Shown here: one piece after another, positions 41,953 to 51,265 of the stretch | Position numbering within the stretch: position 1 is the first letter of the stretch | How the letters are laid out: each line of letters opens with the position of its first letter | NCBI GenBank assembly: GCA_002086835.1 | Contig: MVIG01000004.1 | Coordinates: 310,001 to 374,000 of the forward strand | Direction of reading: 5' to 3' | Source: Mycolicibacterium porcinum | Lineage (GTDB): Bacteria > Actinomycetota > Actinomycetes > Mycobacteriales > Mycobacteriaceae | Length of the DNA: 64,000 bases | The notes under the pieces: model-generated | The model's database searches: none | What the model was told of the DNA's origin: nothing | What the model saw: the letters and a program-made list of their open reading frames with translations, nothing else | Translations under genes and position numbers: made by a program

Positions 41953-44900
41953 CTAACCCACGACGACGAGGAGGTCGCCACCTTCGACTTGCGCAGTCGT
42001 AGCGACCGCGATTCTGGAGACGGTGCCGGACGCGGGCGCGGTGATGGCTGCTTCCATCTTCATCGCCTCGATGGTCGCAATTGACTGACCGGCCTCGACC
42101 ACGTCGCCTTCGGCGACAATTACCGTGACCACCCCGGCGAACGGAGCGCCGACGTGCGCCGGGTTCGTCCGGTCAGCCTTCTCCGCGATCGGGACCTGGC
42201 CGGCGATGCTGCGATCGCGCACCACGATCGGCCGTAGCTGCCCGTTGAGGATGCACATCACTGTCCGCATGCCGCGCTCGTCGGCTTCGGAGATCGCCTC
42301 GAGTCCGATCAGCAACTCGACGCCGGGCTCCAATTCGACCCGGTGTTCTTCGCCGTGCCGGAGACCGTAGAAGAACTGATTGGCGCTCAGTCGTGAGGTG
42401 TCGCCGTACTCGTCGCGATGCGCTTCGTACTCCGCGGTGGGTCCGGGGAACAACAGCCGGTTGAGCGCCGCCTGCCGCTTGGGACCTGGTGCAGCCAAGA
42501 CGGATTCGTCCTCAGCGGACAGATCCGGTACCCGTCTGGCCGCGCCCCTGCCGTCGAGCGCCTTGGTGCGTAGAGGCTCCGGCCAGCCGCCCGCGGGATC
42601 TCCGAGTTCGCCGCGCAGGAAGCCGATCACACTGTCGGGGATGTCGTAGCGGGCTGGATCCGAGGCGAACTCCTCGGCCCCGATGCCTGCCCCGACCAAT
42701 GCCAATGCCAGATCCCCCACCACCTTGCTCGACGGGGTGACCTTGACCAGTCGGCCCAACATCCGGTCAGCGGCAGCGTAATTCGCTTCGATGTCCTCGA
42801 ATCGGTCGCCCAATCCCAGTGCGTTGGCCTGCTGTCGCAGGTTACTCAGCTGGCCACCGGGGATCTCGTGGGTATAGACACGTCCGGTCGGGCACAGAGG
42901 ACCCGACGCCGCGACGTCGAACGGCGCATAGACCTTACGGAGCGCCTCCCAGTACGGCTCGAGGCCACACACGGCGTCCAGTGACAGGCCGGTGTCGAAC
43001 CGGCTGTGGGCGGCAGCTGCCACGATCGATGACAGCGAAGGCTGACTCGTCGTGCCTGCCAACGGGGCTGCGGCGCCGTCGACAGCGTCGGCACCAGCGG
43101 TCCACGCCACGACGTAGGTGGCCAGTTGCCCGCCCGGAGTGTCATGGGTGTGTAGATGCACCGGGAGGTCGAACCGCGATTTCAAGGCGGTCACCAGGGT
43201 GGCCGCGGCGGGCGCACGCAGCAATCCGGCCATGTCCTTGATCGCGAGTACATGCGCACCGGCGTCGACGATCTCCTCGGCAAGACGCAGGTAGTAGTCC
43301 AGGGTGTAGAGGTTTTCGGCCGGGTCGGACAGATCACCGGTGTACGACATCGCGACCTCCGCGATGGTCGTGCCGGTATCGCGGACCGCGTCGATGGCCG
43401 GTCGCATCGAATCCACGTTGTTGAGCGCATCGAAAATCCGGAAGATGTCGATCCCGGTTGCCGCTGCCTCATCGACGAACGCCCGGGTCACGTTCTCCGG
43501 ATATGGCGTGTAGCCGACTGTGTTCCGGCCGCGCAACAACATCTGCAGGCATATGTTGGGCAGTGCTTCGCGCAAGGCCGCCAGCCGCTCCCAGGGATCC
43601 TGCTTGAGGAATCGCAGCGAGACGTCATAGGTGGCACCGCCCCAGCACTCGACGGACAGGAGTTGCGGCATCGTCCGGGCGATGTAGGGCGCGACCCGCA
43701 GGAGCCCACTGGTGCGCACTCGAGTGGCCAGCAGGGACTGATGGGCATCGCGAAAGGTGGTGTCGGTGATGCCGATAGCACGACTGTCGCGCAGCCAGGC
43801 GGCGAACCCGTCCGGCCCGAGCTCGGTCAGGCGCTGCTTTGACCCCGAAGGCGGGACCACGCTCAAGTCGCACGCGGGGAGCTTGTCCCGGGGGTACACC
43901 GCCGACGGTCGTGAACCGTGGGGCTGGTTGACGGTGACATCGGCCAGATAGTTGAGGATCCTGGTGCCCCGGTCAGCGCTGCCGCGTGCGGTGAGCAGCT
44001 CGGGACGTTCTTCGATGAAGGAGGTCGTCACCCGCCCCGCGACAAAGTCGGGGTCCTCCAGAACAGCGGCCAGGAACGGAATGTTGGTCGATACTCCACG
44101 AATCCGGAATTCCGCGGCCGCGCGTCGTGCCCGCGCTACTGCCGTCGAGAAGGCACTCCCGCGGCAGGTCAGCTTCACCAGCATCGAATCGAAATGCGCC
44201 CCTACCTCGGCGCCGAGGTGGGTTCCGCCGTCCAGGCGGACGCCGGCCCCGCCCGGTGACCGATATCCGGTGATACGTCCGGTGTCGGGACGGAAGCCGT
44301 TCGACGGGTCCTCCGTGGTGATCCGGCACTGCAACGCAGCGCCGCGAATCTTCACCGCGTCCTGAGTGAGTCCGAGATCGGACAGCGACTCCCCGTCCGC
44401 GATGCGCAGCTGACTCGACACCAGGTCGACATCGGTGACCTCCTCGGTCACCGTATGCTCGACCTGTATCCGCGGGTTGCACTCGATGAAGACGTGCTGC
44501 CCCAGCTCATCGAGCAGGAACTCGACCGTACCGGCACACGAGTACCCGATCTGACGGGCAAACGCCACCGCGTCGGCACAGATCCTTTCCCGCAGTCCGG
44601 GATCCAGATTTGGGGCGGGCGCCACCTCGATGACTTTCTGGTGACGCCGTTGCACACTGCAGTCACGCTCGAACAGGTGGATCACGTTGCCCTGCGTGTC
44701 GGCCAGGATCTGCACCTCGATGTGGCGCGGGTTGATCACCGCCTGCTCGAGGAACACTGTGGGATCCCCGAACGCCGACTGCGCTTCCCGGCTGGCAGCC
44801 TCGATCGCCTCCCGCAGTTCGACCGGCTCGCTGACCCGCCGCATCCCGCGGCCGCCGCCACCGGCGACCGCTTTGACGAATACCGGGAAACTCATCGATT

Positions 44901-45345
44901 CGGCGGCGGCCAGTAGTTCCTCGACCGAACTCGACGGGGCCGACGACGCAAGAACTGGAAGCCCGGCCTTGCGGGCCTCGGCGATGGCGCGGGCCTTGTT
45001 GCCGGTCAGCTCCAGCACGTCGGCCGAAGGCCCCACGAACGCGATACCGGCCCGGTCGCATGCCCGAGCCAGCTCGGGGTTCTCCGAGAGAAACCCGTAG
45101 CCGGGATAGACCGCGTCGGCGCCCGCATGTAGAGCAACCCGGACGATCTCGTCGACCGAGAGATAGGCCCGGACCGGATGTCCTTCCACACCTATCTGAT
45201 ACGACTCATCGGCCTTCAGCCGGTGCTGAGAATTGCGGTCCTCGTACGGATAGACCGCTACCGTTGCGAGACCGAGCTCATAGGCCGCGCGAAACGCGCG
45301 GATCGCGATCTCACCTCGGTTGGCGACCAGAACCTTGTCGACCAC
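41953..45345 (-). CDS. pyc: Pyruvate carboxylase, linked to the methylcitrate operon
   Basis: This 1130-residue biotin enzyme makes oxaloacetate from pyruvate, bicarbonate and ATP. In order it has biotin carboxylase (KVLVANRGEIAIRAFRA start, KAVAGGGGRGMR ATP loop, ECNPRIQVEHTVTE), carboxyltransferase (ITDTTFRDAHQSLLATRVRT, VECWGGATYDVSLRFL) and a biotin carrier domain with the biotin lysine at 1096 in EAMKMEA, 34 residues from the end. I start at the GTG at 45343-45345 with AAGGAA upstream; the frame extends 21 codons further. It begins 25 bp after prpC and is probably part of the prp operon. Odd: pyc is normally a separate gene in mycobacteria. Confidence 0.93.
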   Translation of the reverse strand: MVDKVLVANRGEIAIRAFRAAYELGLATVAVYPYEDRNSQHRLKADESYQIGVEGHPVRAYLSVDEIVRVALHAGADAVYPGYGFLSENPELARACDRAGIAFVGPSADVLELTGNKARAIAEARKAGLPVLASSAPSSSVEELLAAAESMSFPVFVKAVAGGGGRGMRRVSEPVELREAIEAASREAQSAFGDPTVFLEQAVINPRHIEVQILADTQGNVIHLFERDCSVQRRHQKVIEVAPAPNLDPGLRERICADAVAFARQIGYSCAGTVEFLLDELGQHVFIECNPRIQVEHTVTEEVTDVDLVSSQLRIADGESLSDLGLTQDAVKIRGAALQCRITTEDPSNGFRPDTGRITGYRSPGGAGVRLDGGTHLGAEVGAHFDSMLVKLTCRGSAFSTAVARARRAAAEFRIRGVSTNIPFLAAVLEDPDFVAGRVTTSFIEERPELLTARGSADRGTRILNYLADVTVNQPHGSRPSAVYPRDKLPACDLSVVPPSGSKQRLTELGPDGFAAWLRDSRAIGITDTTFRDAHQSLLATRVRTSGLLRVAPYIARTMPQLLSVECWGGATYDVSLRFLKQDPWERLAALREALPNICLQMLLRGRNTVGYTPYPENVTRAFVDEAAATGIDIFRIFDALNNVDSMRPAIDAVRDTGTTIAEVAMSYTGDLSDPAENLYTLDYYLRLAEEIVDAGAHVLAIKDMAGLLRAPAAATLVTALKSRFDLPVHLHTHDTPGGQLATYVVAWTAGADAVDGAAAPLAGTTSQPSLSSIVAAAAHSRFDTGLSLDAVCGLEPYWEALRKVYAPFDVAASGPLCPTGRVYTHEIPGGQLSNLRQQANALGLGDRFEDIEANYAAADRMLGRLVKVTPSSKVVGDLALALVGAGIGAEEFASDPARYDIPDSVIGFLRGELGDPAGGWPEPLRTKALDGRGAARRVPDLSAEDESVLAAPGPKRQAALNRLLFPGPTAEYEAHRDEYGDTSRLSANQFFYGLRHGEEHRVELEPGVELLIGLEAISEADERGMRTVMCILNGQLRPIVVRDRSIAGQVPIAEKADRTNPAHVGAPFAGVVTVIVAEGDVVEAGQSIATIEAMKMEAAITAPASGTVSRIAVATTAQVEGGDLLVVVG

Positions 45346-45370
45346 TGTTTCCTTCCAGAGCTTCTGCGTG

Positions 45371-46504
45371 CTATGCCAAGGCCCGCTGCGGATGCCCGCT
45401 GTAATCACTGAGCGGCCGAATCAGCGCGTTGGACGCTGCCTGTTCCATGATGTGAGCGGTCCACCCAGTGATTCGGCTCATCACGAAAAGTGGTGTGAAG
45501 CTGGGGATGTCGAAGCCCATCAGGTAGTAGGCCGGCCCGGTCGGAAAGTCGAGATTCGGCTTGATCTTGGTGGCCGCGAACATCGCGCTCTCCAACACGT
45601 TGTAGATATCCAGCCACTGCTGTCCGTCGCGCACCGCCGCGACCTGTCGCAGGGCCGCCTTCATGGTGGGCACCCGGGAGTCGCCGTTCTTGTAGACCCG
45701 GTGACCGAACCCCATCACCTTGTCCTTGCGGGACAGCTTGCCGTGCAGCCATTGTGCGGCCCGGTCGGCCGAACCGATCTCGAGCATGTCGTGCATCACG
45801 GCCTCGTTGGCGCCGCCGTGCAACGAGCCCTTCAACGCACCGATGGCAGCCGTGACCGCGCTGTAGATGTCGGACTGCGTCGAGGTGACCACGCGCGCCG
45901 CGAACGTGGAGGCGTTGAAGCTGTGCTCGGCGTAAAGCACCATCGACTGCTCGAAGGCGTTCACGATCACCGGATCCGGCACCTCGCCGAAGCACATGTG
46001 CAGGAAATTCTCCGCGTAGCCCATGTGGCTGTGCGGGCCGATCGGTTCCAGCCCGCGCCGCCGGCGCATATCGGCAGCGACGATGGTCGGGAGAACCGCG
46101 AACATCCGCAGCGACTTGGCGAAGTTGGCCGACGGACTGCTGTCGTCTTCCTCCGGGTCCTCTGCACCCAAGTAGCTGATCGCCGTGCGCACCACGTCCA
46201 TCGGGTGACAGTTGTCCGGCAGCTTGGCCAGCAGCGACTGCATCGAACGGTCGATGCGACGCGAGGCTCGCTCCCGCTGGGTGAACAGGGCCAGTTCCTG
46301 ATCGGTGGGCAACTCGCCGTGCCACAGCAGGTAGGCCACCTGCTCGAAGCTGCAGTGGGCAGCGAGGTCCTGCACCGGGTAGCCGCGGTAGGTCAGGGTG
46401 TTGGTCTCCGGCACGACCTTGGAGATGGCGGTGGTGTCGACCACTACGCCGGCCAGGCCTTTGTAGATTCGGGGCGCGGTCGAGTCGTTGGCGGTAACGG
46501 TCAT
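45371..46504 (-). CDS. prpC: 2-methylcitrate synthase/citrate synthase
   Basis: This 377-residue citrate synthase-family enzyme condenses propionyl-CoA with oxaloacetate. Catalytic blocks are LHGGANEAVM, MGFGHRVYKNGDSR and the C-terminal acid region with PAYYLMGFDIPSFTPLFV. Length is that of methylcitrate synthases rather than the longer GltA. Its ATG overlaps the prpB stop (ATGA, 46501-46504). It is the third gene of the prp operon and sits 25 bp before pyc, which regenerates its oxaloacetate. Confidence 0.93.
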   Translation of the reverse strand: MTVTANDSTAPRIYKGLAGVVVDTTAISKVVPETNTLTYRGYPVQDLAAHCSFEQVAYLLWHGELPTDQELALFTQRERASRRIDRSMQSLLAKLPDNCHPMDVVRTAISYLGAEDPEEDDSSPSANFAKSLRMFAVLPTIVAADMRRRRGLEPIGPHSHMGYAENFLHMCFGEVPDPVIVNAFEQSMVLYAEHSFNASTFAARVVTSTQSDIYSAVTAAIGALKGSLHGGANEAVMHDMLEIGSADRAAQWLHGKLSRKDKVMGFGHRVYKNGDSRVPTMKAALRQVAAVRDGQQWLDIYNVLESAMFAATKIKPNLDFPTGPAYYLMGFDIPSFTPLFVMSRITGWTAHIMEQAASNALIRPLSDYSGHPQRALA

Positions 46505-47418
46505 GACGTCGCCCCCTGCAGCGAGAAGTTGTAGATATCGGAATCGAACTGGTTGTAGTCGGTGTAACGCAGCAGCTCGTAGAGCCGGCTGCGGTGTTGC
46601 ATCTGATCGACGAGCCCGGATTGGGTTCCTGCCGAGGCGATTTCACGTAGTCCGAGTTCGACGGCGTGCATCGCCAGGCGCAGCGTGGTAACCGGGTAGA
46701 TCACCGCGTTGTAGCCGATGTCGGACAACTGTGCAGCGGTGAGTAGTTCGGACTTGCCGAACTCGGTCATGTTGGCCAGCAGCGGAATGTCGACGGCCTC
46801 CCGGAACTGCTCGAAGTCCGCAGGAGTGTGCAGTGCCTCGGTGAAGATCAGGTCCGCACCGGCGTCGGCATAGGCCTTCGCGCGGTCGATCGCCGCTGGG
46901 ATCCCCTCGATACCAGCGGCATCGGTGCGGGCGCAGATGATGAAGTTCGGATCTCTGCGGGCGGTAACGGCCGCCCGCAGCCGCTTGATCATCTCCGAGG
47001 TCTCGACCACGGCCTTGCCGTCGAGATGCCCGCACCGCTTGGGATTGACCTGGTCTTCGAGGTGCAGTCCCGCCAAGCCCGCGTCTTCGAGCAGCGTCAC
47101 GGTGCGCGCCGCGCTCATCGGCTCGCCGAACCCCGTGTCGGCATCGATGAACGTCGGAAGGTCGGTGGCCGAGGCGATCTGGGCGCCGCGGCCCGCCACT
47201 TCGGTCAGCGTCGTCAACCCGATGTCCGGAAGGCCCAGATCTGCGGACAGGACCGCGCCGGATACATAGACGCCGTCGAAGCCGATCTCGGCGACGAGCT
47301 TGGCCACCAGCGGAGCGAACGCACCGGGCAGGCGCAGCAGCCGGCCGGACTCCAGCCCGCGGCGGAACGTTCGCCGTTTCTCGGCGGCCGGCGTGGCCGC
47401 GCCCAGCAGCCCTGTCAT
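46501..47418 (-). CDS. prpB: Methylisocitrate lyase
   Basis: This 305-residue PEP mutase/isocitrate lyase family enzyme cleaves 2-methylisocitrate to succinate and pyruvate. It has the active-site loop PKRCGHLDGK, the metal site DADTGFGEP and ICARTDA. M. tuberculosis lacks a dedicated prpB and uses isocitrate lyase, so this is the fuller pathway seen in fast growers. The start ATG at 47416-47418 has AGAGAGGG upstream, inside a 32-bp tandem duplication whose tiny reading frame ends on the prpB start. Confidence 0.94.
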   Translation of the reverse strand: MTGLLGAATPAAEKRRTFRRGLESGRLLRLPGAFAPLVAKLVAEIGFDGVYVSGAVLSADLGLPDIGLTTLTEVAGRGAQIASATDLPTFIDADTGFGEPMSAARTVTLLEDAGLAGLHLEDQVNPKRCGHLDGKAVVETSEMIKRLRAAVTARRDPNFIICARTDAAGIEGIPAAIDRAKAYADAGADLIFTEALHTPADFEQFREAVDIPLLANMTEFGKSELLTAAQLSDIGYNAVIYPVTTLRLAMHAVELGLREIASAGTQSGLVDQMQHRSRLYELLRYTDYNQFDSDIYNFSLQGATS

Positions 47419-47478
47419 CGCAAGCCCTCTCTCTTCGCGCAAGCGCTCATCGCAAGCCCTCTCTCTTCGCGCAAGCGC
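47415..47478 (-). repeat. Two perfect 32-bp tandem copies forming coupled mini-ORFs between prpD and prpB
   Basis: Units 47415-47446 and 47447-47478 are identical and a third partial copy begins at 47479. Each unit read on the minus strand is an 11-codon frame ([11 protein letters not shown]) with its own AGAGAGGG ribosome site. Starts and stops overlap as ATGA: prpD stop/mini-ORF 1, mini-ORF 1/mini-ORF 2, mini-ORF 2/prpB. Confidence 0.8.
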
Positions 47479-48984
47479 TCATCGGAAAATCCCCGAGGGG
47501 ACCGTCGGTGCCTTGTCCAGCACCCTCGGATCGACCCGGATATTGAGGGCGCCGAGGCCGCCGGACTTGGTCGCCGAAACATGCTGGACAGCGTTCAGGA
47601 ACCGTTGCTGCTCTTCGGCTTCGACGACACCGTCGGCCAGGTCGGCGAACTTGCCGACGTACTGGTCGCGTTCGAAGGGACGAGCGCCCAGCGGGTGGGC
47701 GTCGGCGACAGCGAGTTCGTCGACGATCGTCTCACCGCTCTTGAGGGTGACGACGGCCTTGGCTCCGAATGCCTTCTCGGCCGGGTCGTCCGAGTGGTAG
47801 CGCCGCGTCCATTCCGGATCCTCGACCGTGGAGATCTTGCGCCACAGCTCGATGGTGTCGGGTCGGTGCGCTCGCTCGGGGGCATAGGACCGCTCGTGGT
47901 GCCAGGTTCCGTCCTGCAGCGCGACGGCGAAGATGTACATCACCGAGTGGTCCAGCGTTTCGCGGGACGCGTCGGGGTCGAACTTCTGCGGATCGTTCGA
48001 CCCCGTGCCGATCACCACATGGGTGTGGTTGCTGGTATGCAGCACGATCGTGGCGATCTGGTCCAGATCACCGATGCGCTCGCGCATCCGGCGGGCCAGG
48101 TCGATCGGCGCCTGGCTCTGGTACTCGGCCGAATGCTCCTTGGTGTAGGTGTCCAGGATGGCGCGTTTCGGCTCGCCCGGTCCGGGCAGCGGAACCCGGT
48201 ACGTGTGCTCGGGCCCGGCGAGCATCCAGGCGATCACACCGTCCTCACCCTCCCAGATCGGGGCCGGCGAGCCCTCGCCGCGCATCGCCCGGTCCACGGC
48301 CTCGATGGCGACCTTGCCTGCCCACGCCGGGGCGTAGGCCTTCCAGCTGGAGATCAGTCCCTTGCGCGACTGTCGGGTGGCGGTGGTCAGGTGCAGGGCC
48401 TGACCGATTGCGGCGTAGATGGTTTCGGGGTCGAGCCGCAGCATGGTGCCCAGACCGGCGGCGACGGAGGGCCCCAGATGGGCGACGTGGTCGATCTTGT
48501 GCCGGTGCAGGCATATTCCCTTGACCAGGTCGACCTGCACCTCGTAGGCGGTGGCGATGCCGCGGATCAGGTCGGCGCCGCTTACGCCGAGCTGCTGGGC
48601 CACGGCGACCAATGCGGGGATGTTGTCACCCGGGTGGGAGTACTCGGCGGCCAGGAAGGTGTCGTGGAAGTCCAGTTCGCGCACAGCGACGCCGTTGGCC
48701 CAGGCCGCCCATTCGGCTGAGACCGTGCCGTCGACACCGAACACTCCTGCGCCGCGGTGTGTCTTGTGCGCGAGCGCTTGGGCGCGGGCCACGGTCACCG
48801 GGCGGCGGATCACCGACGCGGCCGACACGGCGGCGTTGTCGATGATGCGGTTGATCACCATCGCCTCGGTTTCGGGCGGGACGGCTACCGGGTCGGCGGC
48901 AATCTCGGCGATCTTCCAAGCCAAGTGCTCGGTGCGCGGAAAGTCCTCGGCGCTGCGGCGTGTTCTGACGTCGTGTTCAAGCAT
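47479..48984 (-). CDS. prpD: 2-methylcitrate dehydratase
   Basis: This 501-residue MmgE/PrpD-family enzyme dehydrates 2-methylcitrate. Family blocks are [42 protein letters not shown], and [28 protein letters not shown]. It is the first gene of prpD-prpB-prpC-(pyc), and divergent from prpR. I use the ATG at 48982-48984; no ribosome site precedes it and the mRNA leader may be very short. Its stop overlaps the first mini-ORF. Confidence 0.94.
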   Translation of the reverse strand: MLEHDVRTRRSAEDFPRTEHLAWKIAEIAADPVAVPPETEAMVINRIIDNAAVSAASVIRRPVTVARAQALAHKTHRGAGVFGVDGTVSAEWAAWANGVAVRELDFHDTFLAAEYSHPGDNIPALVAVAQQLGVSGADLIRGIATAYEVQVDLVKGICLHRHKIDHVAHLGPSVAAGLGTMLRLDPETIYAAIGQALHLTTATRQSRKGLISSWKAYAPAWAGKVAIEAVDRAMRGEGSPAPIWEGEDGVIAWMLAGPEHTYRVPLPGPGEPKRAILDTYTKEHSAEYQSQAPIDLARRMRERIGDLDQIATIVLHTSNHTHVVIGTGSNDPQKFDPDASRETLDHSVMYIFAVALQDGTWHHERSYAPERAHRPDTIELWRKISTVEDPEWTRRYHSDDPAEKAFGAKAVVTLKSGETIVDELAVADAHPLGARPFERDQYVGKFADLADGVVEAEEQQRFLNAVQHVSATKSGGLGALNIRVDPRVLDKAPTVPSGIFR

Positions 48985-49061
48985 GATCCGCACGGTACGC
49001 AGCCGTAGGAACCGGCGAAACCACCTGTAAATGCGTATTTTTGTGTCCTTTGGCGGCGGCT

Positions 49062-49069
49062 TTTGCGAA
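49062..49069. promoter_or_regulatory. PrpR/RamB-type site TTTGCGAA in the prpD-prpR intergenic region
   Basis: One base away from the TTTGCAAA core bound by PrpR and RamB in actinobacteria, and placed between the divergent prpD and prpR genes. A single short match, so only a candidate. Confidence 0.4.
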
Positions 49070-49101
49070 TCTTGTGAAAGCAGATCGGGGTAGCCTCGTC
49101 A

Positions 49102-50511
49102 GTGGTGAGCAAGACATTCGCCGGCGCCCGTCTGCGGCGGCTGCGCGACGAGAGAGGCCTGACGCAGGTCGCACTGGCGCGCGCGCTGGGACTGTCGACG
49201 AGCTACGTCAACCAGCTGGAGAACGACCAGCGGCCGATCACCGTCCCGGTCTTGTTGGCCCTGTCCGACCGCTTCGACCTGCCGACCCAGTATTTCGCCC
49301 CCGACGCCGATGCCCGGCTGGTGTCCGATCTGCGCGAGATCCTGGCCGACGGGGCCACCAGCGCCCAGATCGAAGAGCTGGTCGCGCGCATGCCGGAGAT
49401 CGGTCAGACGATGGTGAACATGCATCGCCGGCTGCACGATGCCACCGCCGAACTGGAGGCGGTGCACGCTCGCGCCAACCTGGATGCGCAGGCGGGTGCG
49501 CAGCAGCCGATGCCGTTCGAAGAGGTACGCGACTTCTTCTACGACCGGCGCAATTACGTCGATCCGCTCGACCGCGCGGCCGAAGACCTGTTCACCCGTC
49601 ACCGCCTGCGGATCGGTGGTCTCGACCGGCAGCTCAGCGAGCTCCTGTCCGCCGAGTACGGGATCACTGTGATCGTTGACGACGGAGATGCCCTGGGCCC
49701 CAGCGTAAAACGTCGATACCTGCCCGAGGCAGGCACCCTGTACGTGGCGCGGTGGCTGCTGCCCGGCCAGCGCGCATTTCAGCTCGCGACCCAGATCGCC
49801 TTGGTGACGCAGTCCGATCTGATCAGTGCCATCGTCGCCACCGATGACCAATTGAGCTCAGAGGCAAGGCAGGTGGCGCGGATCGGGCTGGCCAATTACT
49901 TCGCCGGAGCCCTGCTGCTCCCCTACCGGATGTTCCTGTCCGCCGCCGAGAACCTGCGCTATGACATCGACCAGCTCGCCCGTCGCTTCGAGGTGGGGTT
50001 CGAGACGATCTGCCACCGCCTGTCAACTCTGCAGCGCCAGGACGCCCGCGGCATCCCGTTCATCTTCGTCCGTACCGACAGCGCGGGGAACATCTCGAAA
50101 CGCCAGTCCGCGACGGCTTTTCACTTCTCCCGGGTAGGCGGAAACTGTCCGCTCTGGGTGGTGCACCACGCGTTCTCGCGGCCCGGAGAGTTCCTGACCC
50201 AGGTGGCGCAGATGCCTGACGGTCGCAGCTACTTCTGGCTCGCGAAGACGTCGGCCGCTGCCCCGGGCCGATACCTGGGAACGCCCAAGAGTTTCGCCAT
50301 CGGCCTCGGTTGCGACCTGGGCCACGCAGACAAGCTGGTCTATTCGGTGGGCATCGACTTGAGCGACCCCGAAGCCACGGTGCCCATCGGCGCGGGTTGC
50401 CGGATCTGCGACCGCCCGGCCTGCCCGCAGCGCGCCTTCCCGTATGTGGGCCGGCCGGTCCACGTCGACCCGCAGACCAGCACCAATCTGCCCTATTCAC
50501 CGACAGCCTGA
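49102..50511 (+). CDS. prpR: Methylcitrate-cycle regulator PrpR (short-chain fatty acid sensor)
   Basis: This 469-residue regulator is homologous to Rv1129c. The N-terminal XRE-type helix-turn-helix is clear (LRRLRDERGLTQVALARALGLSTSYVNQLENDQRPI, residues 11-46). The central and C-terminal parts match the ScfR/DUF2083 acyl-CoA sensing family, with a Cys cluster GAGCRICDRPACPQRAF near residue 435 that could hold an Fe-S cluster. It activates prp genes on propionyl-CoA. GTG codons at 49102 and 49105 are both possible; TAGCCT at 49091-49096 would place the transcript start on them, so the mRNA may be leaderless. Confidence 0.92.
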   Translation: MVSKTFAGARLRRLRDERGLTQVALARALGLSTSYVNQLENDQRPITVPVLLALSDRFDLPTQYFAPDADARLVSDLREILADGATSAQIEELVARMPEIGQTMVNMHRRLHDATAELEAVHARANLDAQAGAQQPMPFEEVRDFFYDRRNYVDPLDRAAEDLFTRHRLRIGGLDRQLSELLSAEYGITVIVDDGDALGPSVKRRYLPEAGTLYVARWLLPGQRAFQLATQIALVTQSDLISAIVATDDQLSSEARQVARIGLANYFAGALLLPYRMFLSAAENLRYDIDQLARRFEVGFETICHRLSTLQRQDARGIPFIFVRTDSAGNISKRQSATAFHFSRVGGNCPLWVVHHAFSRPGEFLTQVAQMPDGRSYFWLAKTSAAAPGRYLGTPKSFAIGLGCDLGHADKLVYSVGIDLSDPEATVPIGAGCRICDRPACPQRAFPYVGRPVHVDPQTSTNLPYSPTA

Positions 50512-50535
50512 GCAGGTGTGCAATCCGGCACGTCA

Positions 50536-51261
50536 ATGCGGGACAATGGCGCGGTGGACTGCGTGGTGGCACGAGAGGCGCTTTCGGCGCGCCTCGACGG
50601 GGAGCGGGAGCCGGTCCCCTCTGCACGCGTCGACGAGCATCTGCGCGGTTGCCGCGATTGTGCCGCCTGGTACGGCAAGGCGGAATCGCAAGCCCTGCTG
50701 CTCCGCGATCTGGCCAACACCGGATTGATCGGCACGGTGAGCGGGACTCCCGACAGCGGGAGTACGGCGCTGGGCAGGCTCGGACATCGGCTCGGCAGGC
50801 AGTGGCTGACCATCGCAATCGTCGTCTTCGGGGTCGCCCAGGTGGTCCTGGCGGTCGCCCAGGCCGTCGGCATCAATTTCGGAATGGTCGCCGCGCATCA
50901 TGGATCGGCCAGCGGAGCCCATCTGCTCAACGAGTCCACGGCATGGTCGGCCGCACTCGGAATCGCCACCGTGGCAATGGCTTTCCGTCGGCGTATCGCT
51001 CCGGGCCTGGCCTGCGTGCTGGTGATCTACTGCGGGTTTCTCGCCTATTACGTGGTATCCGACGCGATTGCCGGTCAGGTGACACCGGTCCGCGTCCTGA
51101 GCCATCTGCCGGTGGCGGTGGCGGCGGTCCTCTCGCTCCTGGCCTCGCGTGCCGCCCGTCCCGATGATCCGTCGCCCAGGGCGCGTGGAGACGACGACGA
51201 AGCAGGTCCGGCCGCACCCACCCGTCGCCATCTGCGCGCAGCCGACGATCCCGCCGCCTGA
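50536..51261 (+). CDS. Zinc-finger (zf-HC2) membrane protein, candidate anti-sigma factor
   Basis: This protein of up to 241 residues begins with the anti-sigma style block DCVVAREALSARLDGERE and the zinc motif HLRGCRDCAAWY (HxxxCxxC), as in ZAS anti-sigma factors. It is followed by about four membrane helices (TIAIVVFGVAQVVLAVAQAV, AWSAALGIATVAMAF, GLACVLVIYCGFLAYYVV, LPVAVAAVLSLLA) and an acidic tail. A GTG at 50554 gives the usual MDC start; the ATG at 50536 adds six residues. It is not adjacent to sigC (5.9 kb away), but sits in the same copper locus. An anti-SigC role is inference only; a copper-responsive release would be expected. Confidence 0.8.
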   Translation: MRDNGAVDCVVAREALSARLDGEREPVPSARVDEHLRGCRDCAAWYGKAESQALLLRDLANTGLIGTVSGTPDSGSTALGRLGHRLGRQWLTIAIVVFGVAQVVLAVAQAVGINFGMVAAHHGSASGAHLLNESTAWSAALGIATVAMAFRRRIAPGLACVLVIYCGFLAYYVVSDAIAGQVTPVRVLSHLPVAVAAVLSLLASRAARPDDPSPRARGDDDEAGPAAPTRRHLRAADDPAA

Positions 51262-51265
51262 ACCG

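Noticed and set aside
50277-50310. Another GGGAAC element inside prpR
   Set aside because: No CGAC element follows at 17 nt and it is within coding sequence far from a gene start.
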